DNA of 64,000 bases from Neisseria sp. DTU_2020_1000833_1_SI_GRL_NUU_006 (GTDB lineage Bacteria; Pseudomonadota; Gammaproteobacteria; Burkholderiales; Neisseriaceae), in the NCBI GenBank assembly GCA_032388755.1, contig CP135593.1, positions 2,046,001 to 2,110,000 of the forward strand. The letters are read 5' to 3'. Positions within the stretch are counted from its first letter, which is position 1, and every line of letters starts with the position of its first letter. Shown here one piece after another: positions 17,738 to 26,045 of this stretch. A program made the position numbers and the translations under genes. The notes beneath the pieces were generated by a model that worked only from the letters and a program-made list of their open reading frames with translations, searched no databases and had not been told where the DNA came from.

Positions 17738-19885
17738 ATGAAACTCCCGCCGCTCAAACCCCTCATCATCACCTCGCTGCCCGTCTTCGCCAGCGTCTTT
17801 ATCGCCGCAACCCTCGTCTGGCGGTTCGGCACGCCCAAGCTCGCCATGCCTTTCGTGCTCGGCATCATCGCGGGCGGCCTCGTCGATTTGGACAACCGCC
17901 TGACAGGTCGTCTGAAAAACATCATCATCACCGTCGCCCTGTTCACCCTCTCGTCGCTCGTCGCCCAAAGCACGCTCGGCACCGGCCTGCCCTTCATCCT
18001 CGCCATGACCCTGATGACGTTCGGCTTTACCATTTTGGGCGCGGTCGGGCTGAAATACCGCACCTTCGCCTTCGGCGCACTTGCCGTCGCCACCTACACC
18101 ACGCTCACCTACACCCCCGAAACCTTCTGGCTGACCAATCCCGTCATGATTCTGCTCGGGACCGTGTTATACAGCACCTGCACACTCGTTTTCCAAATCA
18201 TCCTCCCGCACCGCCCCGTCCAAGAAAGCGTCGCCAACGCCTACGAAGCGCTCGGCGGGTATTTTGACGCCAAAGCCGACTTTTTCGATCCCGACGAAGC
18301 CGCCTGGCTCGGCAACCGCCAAATCGACCTCGCCATGAGCAACACCGGCGTCATCACCGCCTTCAACCAATGCCGCGCCGCCCTGTTTTACCGCCTGCGT
18401 GGCAAACACCGCCACCCGCGCACCGCCAAAATGCTGCGCTACTACTTCACCGCCCAAGACATACACGAACGCGTCAGCTCCGCCCACGCCGACTACACCG
18501 AGCTGACCGACACCCTCAAAAACACCGACCTCATCTTCCGCATCCGCCGCCTGCTCGAAATGCAGGGGCAGGCGTGCCGCAACGTTGCCGCCGCCCTGAG
18601 GAACGGCAAAGACTACACATACAGCAAACGCCTCGGACGCGCGATGGAAGGCTGCCGCCAATCCCTCTCGCACTACACCGACGACCACCCCGAAAGCCGC
18701 AACATCCACCACATCCGCCGCCTGCTCGACAACCTCGGCAGCGTCGACCACCAACTGCGCCAGCTCCAACACAGCGATTCCCCCGCCGAAAACGACAACA
18801 GCAGCGACACCCGCATCGCCGCCCTCGAAAACAGCAGCCTGAAAAACGTTTGGCAGACCGTCCGCAGCCAGCTCAACTTCGAGTCCGGCGTTTTCCGCCA
18901 CGCCACGCGCCTCTCCATCCTCGTTGCCGCCTCCTGCATCATCGTCGAAATCCTCCATCTTAACCTCGGCTACTGGATACTCCTGACCGCCGTTTTCGTC
19001 TGCCAACCCAACTACACCGCCACCAAAAGCCGCGTGTACCAACGCATCGCCGGCACCATACTCGGCGTCATCGTCGGCTCCCTCGTGCCTTATTTCACCC
19101 CGTCCGTCGAAACCAAACTCTGGATCGTCATCGCCAGCACCACCCTGTTTTTCATGACCCGAAGCTACAAATACAGCTTCTCCACCTTCTTCATCACCAT
19201 TCAAGCCCTCACCAGCTTCTCCCTCGCCGGGCTGGACGTCTATGCCGCCATGCCCGTCCGCATCATCGACACCATCGTCGGCTCCGTCCTCGCATGGGCA
19301 GCCGTCACCTACCTCTGGCCGGACTGGCGTTACCTCACCCTCGAAAAAACCGCCGCCCAAACCGTCGGCGGCAACGGCGCCTACCTCAGAAAAATCCTCG
19401 ACCAGCTCCAATACGGCATCGCCGACGACGTCGAATACCGCATCGTCCGCCGCCAAGCCCACGAACGCACCGCCACCCTCAGCAGCACCCTATCCGACAT
19501 GAGCAGCGAACCCAAAAAATACGGCAACAACCTGCAAAGCGGCTTCACCCTCCTCAAAACCAGCTACGCCCTGACCGGCTACATCTCCGCACTCGGCGCA
19601 TACCGCAGCGAAATGGACGGCGCGTGCAGTCCCGACTTCGTCCGCAAGTTCTACCAAAGCGGCTACCGCATCGCCGACCTGCTCGAACGCCTCCCGCAAA
19701 CCGGCGAACAAGATTTTCAGACGACCCTCTCCCAAATCCGAACCGACTTGGAAGCCTTACAAACAGAGGCAGGCGACGAACGTCAAAGCCACATCCTCCA
19801 CCGGCAGCTCACCCTCATCGCCAACCAGCTCGACCCCTGCTACCGCAGCCTGCACGACATCGAAGCCATCCCGCAGGTCGCGTGA
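17738..19885 (+). CDS. yccS: YccS/YhfK-type FUSC-family inner-membrane protein
   Basis: A 715-residue protein. The N-terminal block has several membrane helices (LIITSLPVFASVFIAATLVW onward, to about residue 150), then a soluble region of about 220 residues (to about residue 385), then a second membrane block beginning RLSILVAASCIIVEILH and HLNLGYWILLTAVFVCQP, and a C-terminal soluble tail. This two-block layout is typical of the YccS/YhfK subgroup of FUSC proteins, related to aromatic-acid efflux proteins. Transport function is inferred from family only. The gene has high GC and stands alone. Confidence 0.85.
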   Translation: MKLPPLKPLIITSLPVFASVFIAATLVWRFGTPKLAMPFVLGIIAGGLVDLDNRLTGRLKNIIITVALFTLSSLVAQSTLGTGLPFILAMTLMTFGFTILGAVGLKYRTFAFGALAVATYTTLTYTPETFWLTNPVMILLGTVLYSTCTLVFQIILPHRPVQESVANAYEALGGYFDAKADFFDPDEAAWLGNRQIDLAMSNTGVITAFNQCRAALFYRLRGKHRHPRTAKMLRYYFTAQDIHERVSSAHADYTELTDTLKNTDLIFRIRRLLEMQGQACRNVAAALRNGKDYTYSKRLGRAMEGCRQSLSHYTDDHPESRNIHHIRRLLDNLGSVDHQLRQLQHSDSPAENDNSSDTRIAALENSSLKNVWQTVRSQLNFESGVFRHATRLSILVAASCIIVEILHLNLGYWILLTAVFVCQPNYTATKSRVYQRIAGTILGVIVGSLVPYFTPSVETKLWIVIASTTLFFMTRSYKYSFSTFFITIQALTSFSLAGLDVYAAMPVRIIDTIVGSVLAWAAVTYLWPDWRYLTLEKTAAQTVGGNGAYLRKILDQLQYGIADDVEYRIVRRQAHERTATLSSTLSDMSSEPKKYGNNLQSGFTLLKTSYALTGYISALGAYRSEMDGACSPDFVRKFYQSGYRIADLLERLPQTGEQDFQTTLSQIRTDLEALQTEAGDERQSHILHRQLTLIANQLDPCYRSLHDIEAIPQVA

Positions 19886-19906
19886 TATTAATCGGCAGGC
19901 AAACGA

Positions 19907-19947
19907 AAAGTCGTCTGAAAATTAAACACGGTTTCAGACGACCTTTT
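19907..19947. terminator. Inverted-DUS terminator, right border of core segment
   Basis: AAAAGTCGTCTGAAA with TTTCAGACGACCTTTT; shared by the convergent yccS and the first maf-island gene. Confidence 0.75.
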
Positions 19948-19980
19948 GATTGTTGGGTTTTTAAACCGACCTAATATTTA

Positions 19981-20211
19981 TTAATCTGTTGTACTTTCAA
20001 TTCCAAATTCCTTATTAATAAAAGAGATTTCTTGGGATTCTTTTTCCGTAAGCTGGATATTGAAATCTTCAATATAATCACATAGCGTTTCAAAAGCTAG
20101 CAAACGTTCTGAAAAAGTAATGTACTCTAGTGCGGCATCAATTAGATTAGCGTCAATTCTATCTTCAAGAGATTTTCCTAAATTCTTTATTCGTTCGTCT
20201 AATGTTTTCAT
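19981..20211 (-). CDS. MafI-like immunity protein (orphan)
   Basis: A 76-residue acidic helical protein (MKTLDERIKNLGKSLEDRID ... LAFETLCDYIEDFNIQLT). It resembles the small MafI-family immunity proteins that protect the producer from a cognate MafB C-terminal toxin. It starts 14 bases after the stop of a toxin 3' remnant, the spacing seen in toxin-immunity pairs, so its toxin has been deleted and the immunity gene retained. Last gene of the island. Confidence 0.6.
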   Translation of the reverse strand: MKTLDERIKNLGKSLEDRIDANLIDAALEYITFSERLLAFETLCDYIEDFNIQLTEKESQEISFINKEFGIESTTD

Positions 20212-20225
20212 CTTTCAAATACTCA

Positions 20226-20323
20226 TTATTTTACAGGGTTATATTTGGGATTGATAAGTGTGCAGCTTGGTTTGAGACCCAAACATTCCATATCAATTGA
20301 AGGAAGGGGCATTTGAAAAAATT
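20226..20323 (-). pseudogene. 3' remnant of a MafB-type toxin cassette
   Basis: About 30 codons without a start, ending SIDMECLGLKPSCTLINPKY plus NPVK and a TAA 14 bases before the orphan immunity gene. The frame begins abruptly at a DUS arm, suggesting that the rest of the toxin was lost by recombination between repeats. Confidence 0.45.
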
Positions 20324-20771
20324 TCAGACGACCTTTTGATTGTTGAACTTTTCAATTAAATCATTATTGTGATTGGTTTTATTTTTCATAATAAATTCAG
20401 AAATTACATCTTGAATTGTAGAAATATTTTTAGAGATATGCTCAATAGGGTAGACGTCTCCTAAAATTTCCATTGTATTTCCACTACAATTTTCTGTTTT
20501 AAGATTTTTTACTTCAATATCTCCATCTTCTAAAATTGTTTGAATTATTGGTAAATAATATCCTTTTTCAAAATAGATAGTTAATTCAGTATTGTCAAAT
20601 TCAGGCTCAGGAATAATTCTGAAAACAAGGACTCCGGCTTTTTTTCAAAATTTGATACAGAAAAAAGTTATTTATTTCTTTAATGTTAGGATTTTCTAAA
20701 ATAGGGATTTGGATTCGTTCCCCATTATCTGTAATAAAAAATCCGCCAAAAACAATTGTTGATGTTTTCAT
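20324..20771 (-). pseudogene. Frameshifted immunity-type gene
   Basis: Starts MKTSTIVFGGFFITDNGERI at 20771 and breaks at an A7 run (T7 at 20639-20645). With six A residues the frame continues KKAGVLVFRIIPEPEFDNTE to a TGA inside the next DUS arm, giving about 149 residues. The protein is acidic and AT-rich like the other immunity genes here. Just upstream (20772-20830) is a scrap of the Hint repeat (TCSFHGSTLVKTVEGYN in another frame), so the toxin once paired with it has been deleted. Function is inferred from context. Confidence 0.6.
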
Positions 20772-20869
20772 TGTAGCCTTCTACTGTTTTAACCAAGGTG
20801 CTGCCGTGGAAGGAGCAGGTGTAGGATTTTTGAAGAACTCAGTTCTCAATATCCTGTTTCAAATGAAGG

Positions 20870-20910
20870 AAAGGTCGTCTGAAAATTAAAAGCAGTTTCA
20901 GACGACCTTT
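20870..20910. terminator. Inverted-DUS terminator
   Basis: AAAGGTCGTCTGAAA with TTTCAGACGACCTTT after the 93-residue immunity gene. Confidence 0.75.
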
Positions 20911-20922
20911 GATTTATGCTTG

Positions 20923-21204
20923 TTACGAAAAGTCTTCTAAATGATGGCTAATTGCCTCTTCAATAGTCGGATACCAATCCATAAATGAAGACTGTAATTC
21001 CTCTAAAACCAACTCATTGAATAAATTATCTAAATTTCTCCAATCCATTTTTTCATTTGGATAGAGAAAATTTGCCATAACGACAGTATGTTTATTTTGG
21101 GAGTAATCTGATAGGGCGCAAATCATCAGATACTGCCCCGAATGCTCCAGATAAAAAATTCTTTTTTCTAAGGGAGATCGACTATTTTGGTGTCCATTTT
21201 CCAT
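20923..21204 (-). CDS. Putative immunity protein of cassette 5
   Basis: A 93-residue acidic protein overlapping the end of the toxin frame by 23 bases, an arrangement implying coupled translation. The fold is not recognisable; the sequence has alternating strands and helices (RIFYLEHSGQYLMICALSDY) and a helical C-terminus. Role inferred from position immediately after a Hint-toxin cassette. Confidence 0.6.
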   Translation of the reverse strand: MENGHQNSRSPLEKRIFYLEHSGQYLMICALSDYSQNKHTVVMANFLYPNEKMDWRNLDNLFNELVLEELQSSFMDWYPTIEEAISHHLEDFS

Positions 21205-21856
21205 TTTTTACCCTTTTTGACGTATTGGCTTTCGAGTTCTTAAATTGAGTTACCTGTCTTCCATCAGGAGTTAGAATAACCACTTTATCTCCTTTTACAT
21301 AAACATGGTTTCCTGTGTCGGCATCTAAATATTGCTTTCCTTCGCGAACGACACGATTGGAAACTCCCACACTTCGATGAGAATCGTTTTTAGCTTCTTC
21401 TTTTCTTTGTTGGGCATGATTGGTTGGTTTTGGTTTGGTCGGACACTCATTATGAACCCAAACCCCTTCCGTTTCCGCCTTATCGCCCTTGACGAAGTAA
21501 GTATGCCAGTCGGCAACGGTCAGATTGTAGGCTTGCAGCGGTTCTTGTTTGACGGTAACGCTCTGAACGGTCTGCCCTGCACCGTTTTCGGCAAACAGCC
21601 TGCTTCCCGCTTTCAAATCTTCCGCTTTAATCCATTTGCCGTCCGAATAAAACGGGTGGATACGGTTGGAAACGAGGGTCTGTATTTTACCGAGGCCGTC
21701 TGAAACTTCAATGTAAACGGTTTCTTGATACGGATTCCCGTATTGGGCGGTAAAGGGTTTGTATCCCGTTTCCCCGCTTGCCTCGTCCTTGGCGAAGACG
21801 CGGTCGCCGGCCCGGATACGGGCAATGGCTTTGTAGCCGTCTGCCGTTTTGACCAA
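21182..21856 (-). CDS. Start-less Hint-toxin cassette 5 (MafB C-terminal module)
   Basis: The first about 135 residues are the repeated Hint/pretoxin domain (GSTLVKTADGYKAIARIRAG to the NLTVADWHTYFVKG and VWVHNEC end) shared with four neighbours. After VHNEC comes a unique 88-residue basic tail ending HVYVKGDKVVILTPDGRQVT plus a lysine-rich segment, reminiscent of BECR-fold RNase toxins. The only start is TTG; the frame meets an in-frame TAG about 16 codons upstream and there is no ribosome site or signal peptide. It is probably a silent cassette that must recombine behind an expressed Hint-bearing mafB. It carries an AGGCCGTCTGAA DUS. Confidence 0.7.
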   Translation of the reverse strand: MVKTADGYKAIARIRAGDRVFAKDEASGETGYKPFTAQYGNPYQETVYIEVSDGLGKIQTLVSNRIHPFYSDGKWIKAEDLKAGSRLFAENGAGQTVQSVTVKQEPLQAYNLTVADWHTYFVKGDKAETEGVWVHNECPTKPKPTNHAQQRKEEAKNDSHRSVGVSNRVVREGKQYLDADTGNHVYVKGDKVVILTPDGRQVTQFKNSKANTSKRVKNGKWTPK

Positions 21857-21929
21857 GGTGCTGCCGTGGAAGGAGCAGGTATAGGATTCTTGAAGAACCT
21901 AGTTCCTAATATTCTGTTTCAAATGAAGA

Positions 21930-21972
21930 AAAGGTCGTCTGAAAAGCCAAACACAGTTTCAGACGGCCTTTT
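21930..21972. terminator. Mixed-dialect inverted-DUS terminator
   Basis: Left arm AAGGTCGTCTGAAA (muc dialect), right arm TTTCAGACGGCCTT (AG dialect), so the stem has one G-T or mismatch pair. Confidence 0.7.
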
Positions 21973-22004
21973 GATTGTTGGGTTTTCAACCCAACCTACG
22001 GTTC

Positions 22005-22334
22005 CTAATGATTTTCAGATAAAAATAAAGAAATATCTTCTAACGCATCTTCAGCCCTACCTTGAAGCTCTGGATCATCTTGCTTTGAATGTAGTAAAGA
22101 AATAACTTTATTGTAATCACCGATATTTGAATGTAGCCTGGCGAGATGTCCGAAACAGGTTAGCGATAATCCGGCAATATCCAAGTCTTTATTTTTCGAT
22201 AATTCCATCAATTTCTCAGAAATCCACGGTACTTCATATGCTTTGGAATTAAATACCATATCAAGAATGCCATCTATAACACTTTGTTTATCATCAGAAG
22301 AAATCAACTTTTCTGTTTTACTTTTATCAGTCAT
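22005..22334 (-). CDS. Putative immunity protein of cassette 4
   Basis: A 109-residue all-helical acidic protein with a HEAT-like pattern (LSLTCFGHLARLHSNIGDYN). It overlaps the toxin frame by 4 bases (ATGA junction). Helical-repeat immunity proteins are common partners of polymorphic toxins. Role inferred from position. Confidence 0.65.
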   Translation of the reverse strand: MTDKSKTEKLISSDDKQSVIDGILDMVFNSKAYEVPWISEKLMELSKNKDLDIAGLSLTCFGHLARLHSNIGDYNKVISLLHSKQDDPELQGRAEDALEDISLFLSENH

Positions 22335-23062
22335 TTTTTAATTTTTCCTTTTGAATTAACTAATCCTGCTTTTTTTAAAGCATTTTTCTGATCGGTATGC
22401 AAATCTTGCCAACTTCTGACATGCCCGTGATATTCCGCAGAACCGTTATTAAAAGTTTGAGTTTTGTCTAATACAACGATTTCATTATTGGCTTTATCAA
22501 CCCCAACTCTTCGAGGAGAAGTTGATTTAACTTGAACGGAATTATCAAGAGCTGCTTGTCCGTTTGTTGGTGCTCTACTTTTCACAGAATTATCATTTTT
22601 GCCATGATAAGAAGCGTCTTTATATCGTTGGTTGCCTTTACCATACGGACAATCATTATGAACCCAAACCCCTTCCGTTTCCGCCTTATCGCCCTTGACG
22701 AAGTAAGTATGCCAGTCGGCAACGGTCAGATTGTAGGCTTGCAGCGGTTCTTGTTTGACGGGAACGCTCTGAACGGTCTGCCCTGCACCGTTTTCGGCAA
22801 ACAGCCTGCTTCCCGCGTTCAAATCTTCCGCTTTAATCCATTTGCCGTCCGAATAAAACGGGTGGATACGGTTGGAAACGAGGGTCTGTATTTTACCGAG
22901 GCCGTCTGAAACTTCAATGTAAACGGTTTCTTGATACGGATTCCCGTATTGGGCGGTAAAGGGTTTGTATCCCGTTTCCCCGCTTGCCTCGTCCTTGGCA
23001 AAGACGCGGTCGCCGACTCGGATGAGGGCAATGGCTTTGTAGCCGTCTGCCGTTTTGACCAA
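22331..23062 (-). CDS. Start-less Hint-toxin cassette 4, Ntox17-like toxin domain
   Basis: Hint repeat (residues 1 to about 135) followed by a unique domain after VHNDC. That domain reads KGNQRYKDASYHGKNDNSVK, then STSPRRVGVDKANNEIVVLD and EYHGHVRSWQDL, matching the pattern I know for polymorphic toxin type 17 (a predicted RNase). A TTG is the only start and there is no secretion signal, as in the other cassettes. The upstream Hint copy contains AGGCCGTCTGAA. Confidence 0.7.
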   Translation of the reverse strand: MVKTADGYKAIALIRVGDRVFAKDEASGETGYKPFTAQYGNPYQETVYIEVSDGLGKIQTLVSNRIHPFYSDGKWIKAEDLNAGSRLFAENGAGQTVQSVPVKQEPLQAYNLTVADWHTYFVKGDKAETEGVWVHNDCPYGKGNQRYKDASYHGKNDNSVKSRAPTNGQAALDNSVQVKSTSPRRVGVDKANNEIVVLDKTQTFNNGSAEYHGHVRSWQDLHTDQKNALKKAGLVNSKGKIKK

Positions 23063-23134
23063 GGTGCTGCCGTGGAAGGAGCAGGTGTAGGATGTTGAAG
23101 AACTTAGTTTTCAATATCCTGTTTCAAATGAAGG

Positions 23135-23176
23135 AAAGGTCGTCTGAAAATTAAACACGGTTTCAGACGACCTTTT
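23135..23176. terminator. Inverted-DUS terminator
   Basis: AAAGGTCGTCTGAAA with TTTCAGACGACCTTTT between cassettes 3 and 4. Confidence 0.75.
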
Positions 23177-23213
23177 GATTGTTGGTTTTTTCAACCTAAC
23201 CTACAACTTTCTG

Positions 23214-23537
23214 TTAGTTCCCATACGAACCAAAACCTTCATAAGTACAATCATTTTTTTGTGCAATATCAAATAACGTAGTTTCAATAGCTAAAATGTT
23301 TTCAAGAGAAGGGATAATATTGACGGAACAATAGCAAGTCCACATTTCTCCGAATTCATTTTGCTCAATACTGATTTGAAAATCTTGCCGATAAGAAATG
23401 AGTTGACTTTCTATTGATTGCAGATTCTTTTGAGAACCCTCTATAAAAAACTCTATTATCATCGATTTTGTCAAATCAAACCCTAGTTCTTGATATTGTT
23501 TCAGTACATCTGAAGTAGATTTTTCGTCAACAACCAT
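23214..23537 (-). CDS. Putative immunity protein of cassette 3
   Basis: A 107-residue acidic protein (MVVDEKSTSDVLKQYQELGF) with mixed alpha/beta pattern and a strand-rich middle (EFGEMWTCYCSVNIIPSLEN). It begins 2 bases after the toxin stop. No family recognised; role inferred from position. Confidence 0.6.
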   Translation of the reverse strand: MVVDEKSTSDVLKQYQELGFDLTKSMIIEFFIEGSQKNLQSIESQLISYRQDFQISIEQNEFGEMWTCYCSVNIIPSLENILAIETTLFDIAQKNDCTYEGFGSYGN

Positions 23538-23539
23538 TT

Positions 23540-24247
23540 TTAATCTCCATCTTGTTTTCGATATTTTTTCCCCGGGCTTTCAATTCGATTGTAATTATTG
23601 GTACTTTTAGAACCACCGTGAGCATCAATTCTTCTAGATTCATCTTTGAATGCCTCTCGATTATTTTTGGCAGGAGTAAAATCTGTAGCTATATGAGGGT
23701 CATTATTAACCCTAGCTTCTCTTGCTCCAGAGATTTGGGAACGTTGTCTTGTGCCCTTTCCAGAATAAGTTCGACCACTTTCATGAGTATTAGTATAAGA
23801 ACCAACTTCTGTCCTATATTTTTCTCCATACGGACAAGCATTATGAACCCAAACCCCTTCCGTTTCCGCCTTATCACCCTTGACGAAGTAAGTATGCCAG
23901 TCGGCAACGGTCAGATTGTAGGCTTGCAGCGGTTCTTGTTTGACGGTAACGCTTTGAACGGTCTGCTCCGCACCGTTTTCGGCAAACAGCCTGCTTCCCG
24001 CTTTCAAATCTTCCGCTTTAATCCATTTGCCGTCCGAATAAAACGGGTGGATACGGTTGGAAACGAGGGTTTGTATTTTACCGAGGCCGTCTGAAACTTC
24101 AATGTAAACGGTTTCTTGATACGGATTGCCGTATTGGGCGGTAACGGGTTTGTATCCCGTTTCTCCGCTTGCCTCGTCCTTGGCGAAGACGCGGTCGCCG
24201 GCCCGGATGCGGGCAATGGCTTTGTAGCCGTCTGCCGTTTTGACCAA
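23540..24247 (-). CDS. Start-less Hint-toxin cassette 3, URI/GIY-YIG-like nuclease toxin domain
   Basis: Hint repeat followed, after VHNAC, by YTNTHESGRTYSGKGTRQRS ... THATDF-type segment ... KSTNNYNRIESPGKKYRKQ. The start (short strand, then G-x-x-Y-x-G-K) resembles the GIY-YIG/URI nuclease core, and REAFKDESRR supplies a conserved acidic residue. I regard nuclease activity as likely but inferred. No ATG or signal peptide; same silent-cassette architecture as its neighbours. Confidence 0.65.
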   Translation of the reverse strand: MVKTADGYKAIARIRAGDRVFAKDEASGETGYKPVTAQYGNPYQETVYIEVSDGLGKIQTLVSNRIHPFYSDGKWIKAEDLKAGSRLFAENGAEQTVQSVTVKQEPLQAYNLTVADWHTYFVKGDKAETEGVWVHNACPYGEKYRTEVGSYTNTHESGRTYSGKGTRQRSQISGAREARVNNDPHIATDFTPAKNNREAFKDESRRIDAHGGSKSTNNYNRIESPGKKYRKQDGD

Positions 24248-24320
24248 GGTGCTGCCGTGGAAGGAGCAGGTGTAGGATTTTTGAAGAACTTAGTTCTCAA
24301 TATTCTGTTTCAAATGAAGG

Positions 24321-24362
24321 AAAGGTCGTCTGAAAATTAAACACAGTTTCAGACGACCTTTT
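24321..24362. terminator. Inverted-DUS terminator
   Basis: AAAGGTCGTCTGAAA with TTTCAGACGACCTTTT between cassettes 2 and 3. Confidence 0.75.
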
Positions 24363-24401
24363 GATTGTTGGGTTTTCACCTCAATCTACATTTACTATGT
24401 A

Positions 24402-24779
24402 CTATGTTTTATTGAAATAATCAAATTTCATGTTATCTATATCTATATCAGTAAAAATATAACGAAGTATTGTTCTGAATCTTTCATAACGTTCATTAAT
24501 TTCTACACTATCAGATAGCCAAGGGGAAGCTTTAATTTCGAAAACCTTCCAATTCGGAATCATTAAAAAATCAATAATGGTACAAATTCCAATTACAACA
24601 TATCTTGGTATATCCATTGGATAAGGATATTTTTTTCTAACCTCAATTAAATCATTCTCCAACTTCCAATATTCTTCATCATCCCACACCCCATCATCAT
24701 ACCATTTGCCAATAAATGAATTTTCGTCATATTCCTCAAAACAAGGAATATTTCTTTTGAAGTTGTTTAACTTACACAT
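24402..24779 (-). CDS. Putative immunity protein of cassette 2
   Basis: A 125-residue acidic, tryptophan- and tyrosine-rich protein (CFEEYDENSFIGKWYDDGVW) with a hydrophobic helix in the middle (YVVIGICTIIDFLMI). Starts 5 bases after the toxin stop. AT-rich, as are all immunity genes here. Role from position only. Confidence 0.6.
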   Translation of the reverse strand: MCKLNNFKRNIPCFEEYDENSFIGKWYDDGVWDDEEYWKLENDLIEVRKKYPYPMDIPRYVVIGICTIIDFLMIPNWKVFEIKASPWLSDSVEINERYERFRTILRYIFTDIDIDNMKFDYFNKT

Positions 24780-24784
24780 AATAA

Positions 24785-25462
24785 TTAATCTCCAATACGA
24801 TTTAGATTTTTATCAAATGTGCCATTTCTTGTTTCTTTTTTGTTCAGCTTTTCGGGTGAAGATGCCTCTTTCCAAGCTCCTCCGTTGTGTCCGTCCTTAT
24901 CGCGACTGATATAACTATTTCCTTTTTTAAAAATGGCAGCATCATTTCTCGTTCTTTCTTTTATTTTTCTATATCCCAATTCCTTTGCTGCTGCATATGC
25001 TTCTGAATCATTCCGATATACGGGGGTAGATGGTGTTTTTCTTGGCGGACACTCATTATGAACCCAAACCCCTTCCGTTTCCGCCTTATCGCCCTTAACG
25101 AAGTAAGTATGCCAGTCGGCAACGGTCAGATTGTAGGCTTGCAGCGGTTCTTGTTTGACGGTAACGCTCTGAACGGTCTGCCCTGCACCGTTTTCGGCAA
25201 ACAGCCTGCTTCCCGCTTTCAAATCTTCCGCTTTAATCCATTTGCCGTCCGAATAAAACGGGTGGATACGGTTGGAAACGAGGGTCTGTATTTTACCGAG
25301 GCCGTCTGAAACTTCAATGTAAACGGTTTCTTGATACGGATTGCCGTATTGGGCGGTAACGGGTTTGTATCCCGTTTCTCCGCTTGCTTCGTCCTTGGCA
25401 AAGACGCGGTCGCCGGCCCGGATACGGGCAATGGCTTTGTAGCCGTCTGCCGTTTTGACCAA
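24785..25462 (-). CDS. Start-less Hint-toxin cassette 2, Ntox21-like toxin domain
   Basis: Hint repeat then, after VHNEC, a domain of about 85 residues: AYAAAKELGYRKIKERTRND, GNSYISRDKDGHNGGAWKEA and a terminal GTFDKNLNRIGD. The D-x-D-G-H-N-G-G-x-W-K and TFDxxLxRIGD blocks match polymorphic toxins of the Ntox21 type, predicted RNases with a catalytic histidine. As in the other cassettes, the first codon is TTG and no secretion signal is present. Confidence 0.7.
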   Translation of the reverse strand: MVKTADGYKAIARIRAGDRVFAKDEASGETGYKPVTAQYGNPYQETVYIEVSDGLGKIQTLVSNRIHPFYSDGKWIKAEDLKAGSRLFAENGAGQTVQSVTVKQEPLQAYNLTVADWHTYFVKGDKAETEGVWVHNECPPRKTPSTPVYRNDSEAYAAAKELGYRKIKERTRNDAAIFKKGNSYISRDKDGHNGGAWKEASSPEKLNKKETRNGTFDKNLNRIGD

Positions 25463-25534
25463 GGTGCTGCCGTGGAAGGAGCAGGTGTAGGATGTTGAAG
25501 AACTTAGTTTTCAATATCCTGTTTCAAATGAAGG

Positions 25535-25576
25535 AAAGGTCGTCTGAAAATTAAACACGGTTTCAGACGACCTTTT
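25535..25576. terminator. Inverted-DUS terminator
   Basis: AAAGGTCGTCTGAAA with TTTCAGACGACCTTTT between cassettes 1 and 2. Confidence 0.75.
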
Positions 25577-25625
25577 AATCGTTAGGTTTACAATCTAACG
25601 TAATCCACTCTTACTTATAGATCGA

Positions 25626-26045
25626 TTAAGAGGAGCCCAAACAAGCTTCCCTGTAGCTGAGGATATTTGCTTCCTCATATCTATTTAAAATTTCTTTTAA
25701 ATCAAAATCATATTTTTTGGGCGGAAAATTAACCGATAAATAATTCTCTCCATTTTTTCTGATTTTACCACTGTGTTCTTCTATGGCTGCCAATAAGTCC
25801 TTTGGGAAATGATCCAAAACAACGATGTTTATCGTGGTATTTCCTGAAGCTTTTATCAAGTGGTCGAAAAACAGCATTTTATCCTCACGTTCTATGGCAA
25901 CAATGTCGTTTAAAGCCAAATTCGGTGCGAAAAGAGGAATCTCTTGAATAAGAAAATTTCCATCAGGCATTATGTTTCCTAACAGTATTTCTTCTGCAAT
26001 ATTGCTTTCCAAATCGTAATAGACGACAGTAAGTTTCGATTTCAT
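25626..26045 (-). CDS. Putative immunity protein of cassette 1
   Basis: A 139-residue acidic alpha/beta protein (MKSKLTVVYYDLESNIAEEI). It overlaps the end of the HNH toxin frame by 4 bases, so its translation is probably coupled to the toxin. No named family recognised; role inferred from position. Confidence 0.65.
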   Translation of the reverse strand: MKSKLTVVYYDLESNIAEEILLGNIMPDGNFLIQEIPLFAPNLALNDIVAIEREDKMLFFDHLIKASGNTTINIVVLDHFPKDLLAAIEEHSGKIRKNGENYLSVNFPPKKYDFDLKEILNRYEEANILSYREACLGSS

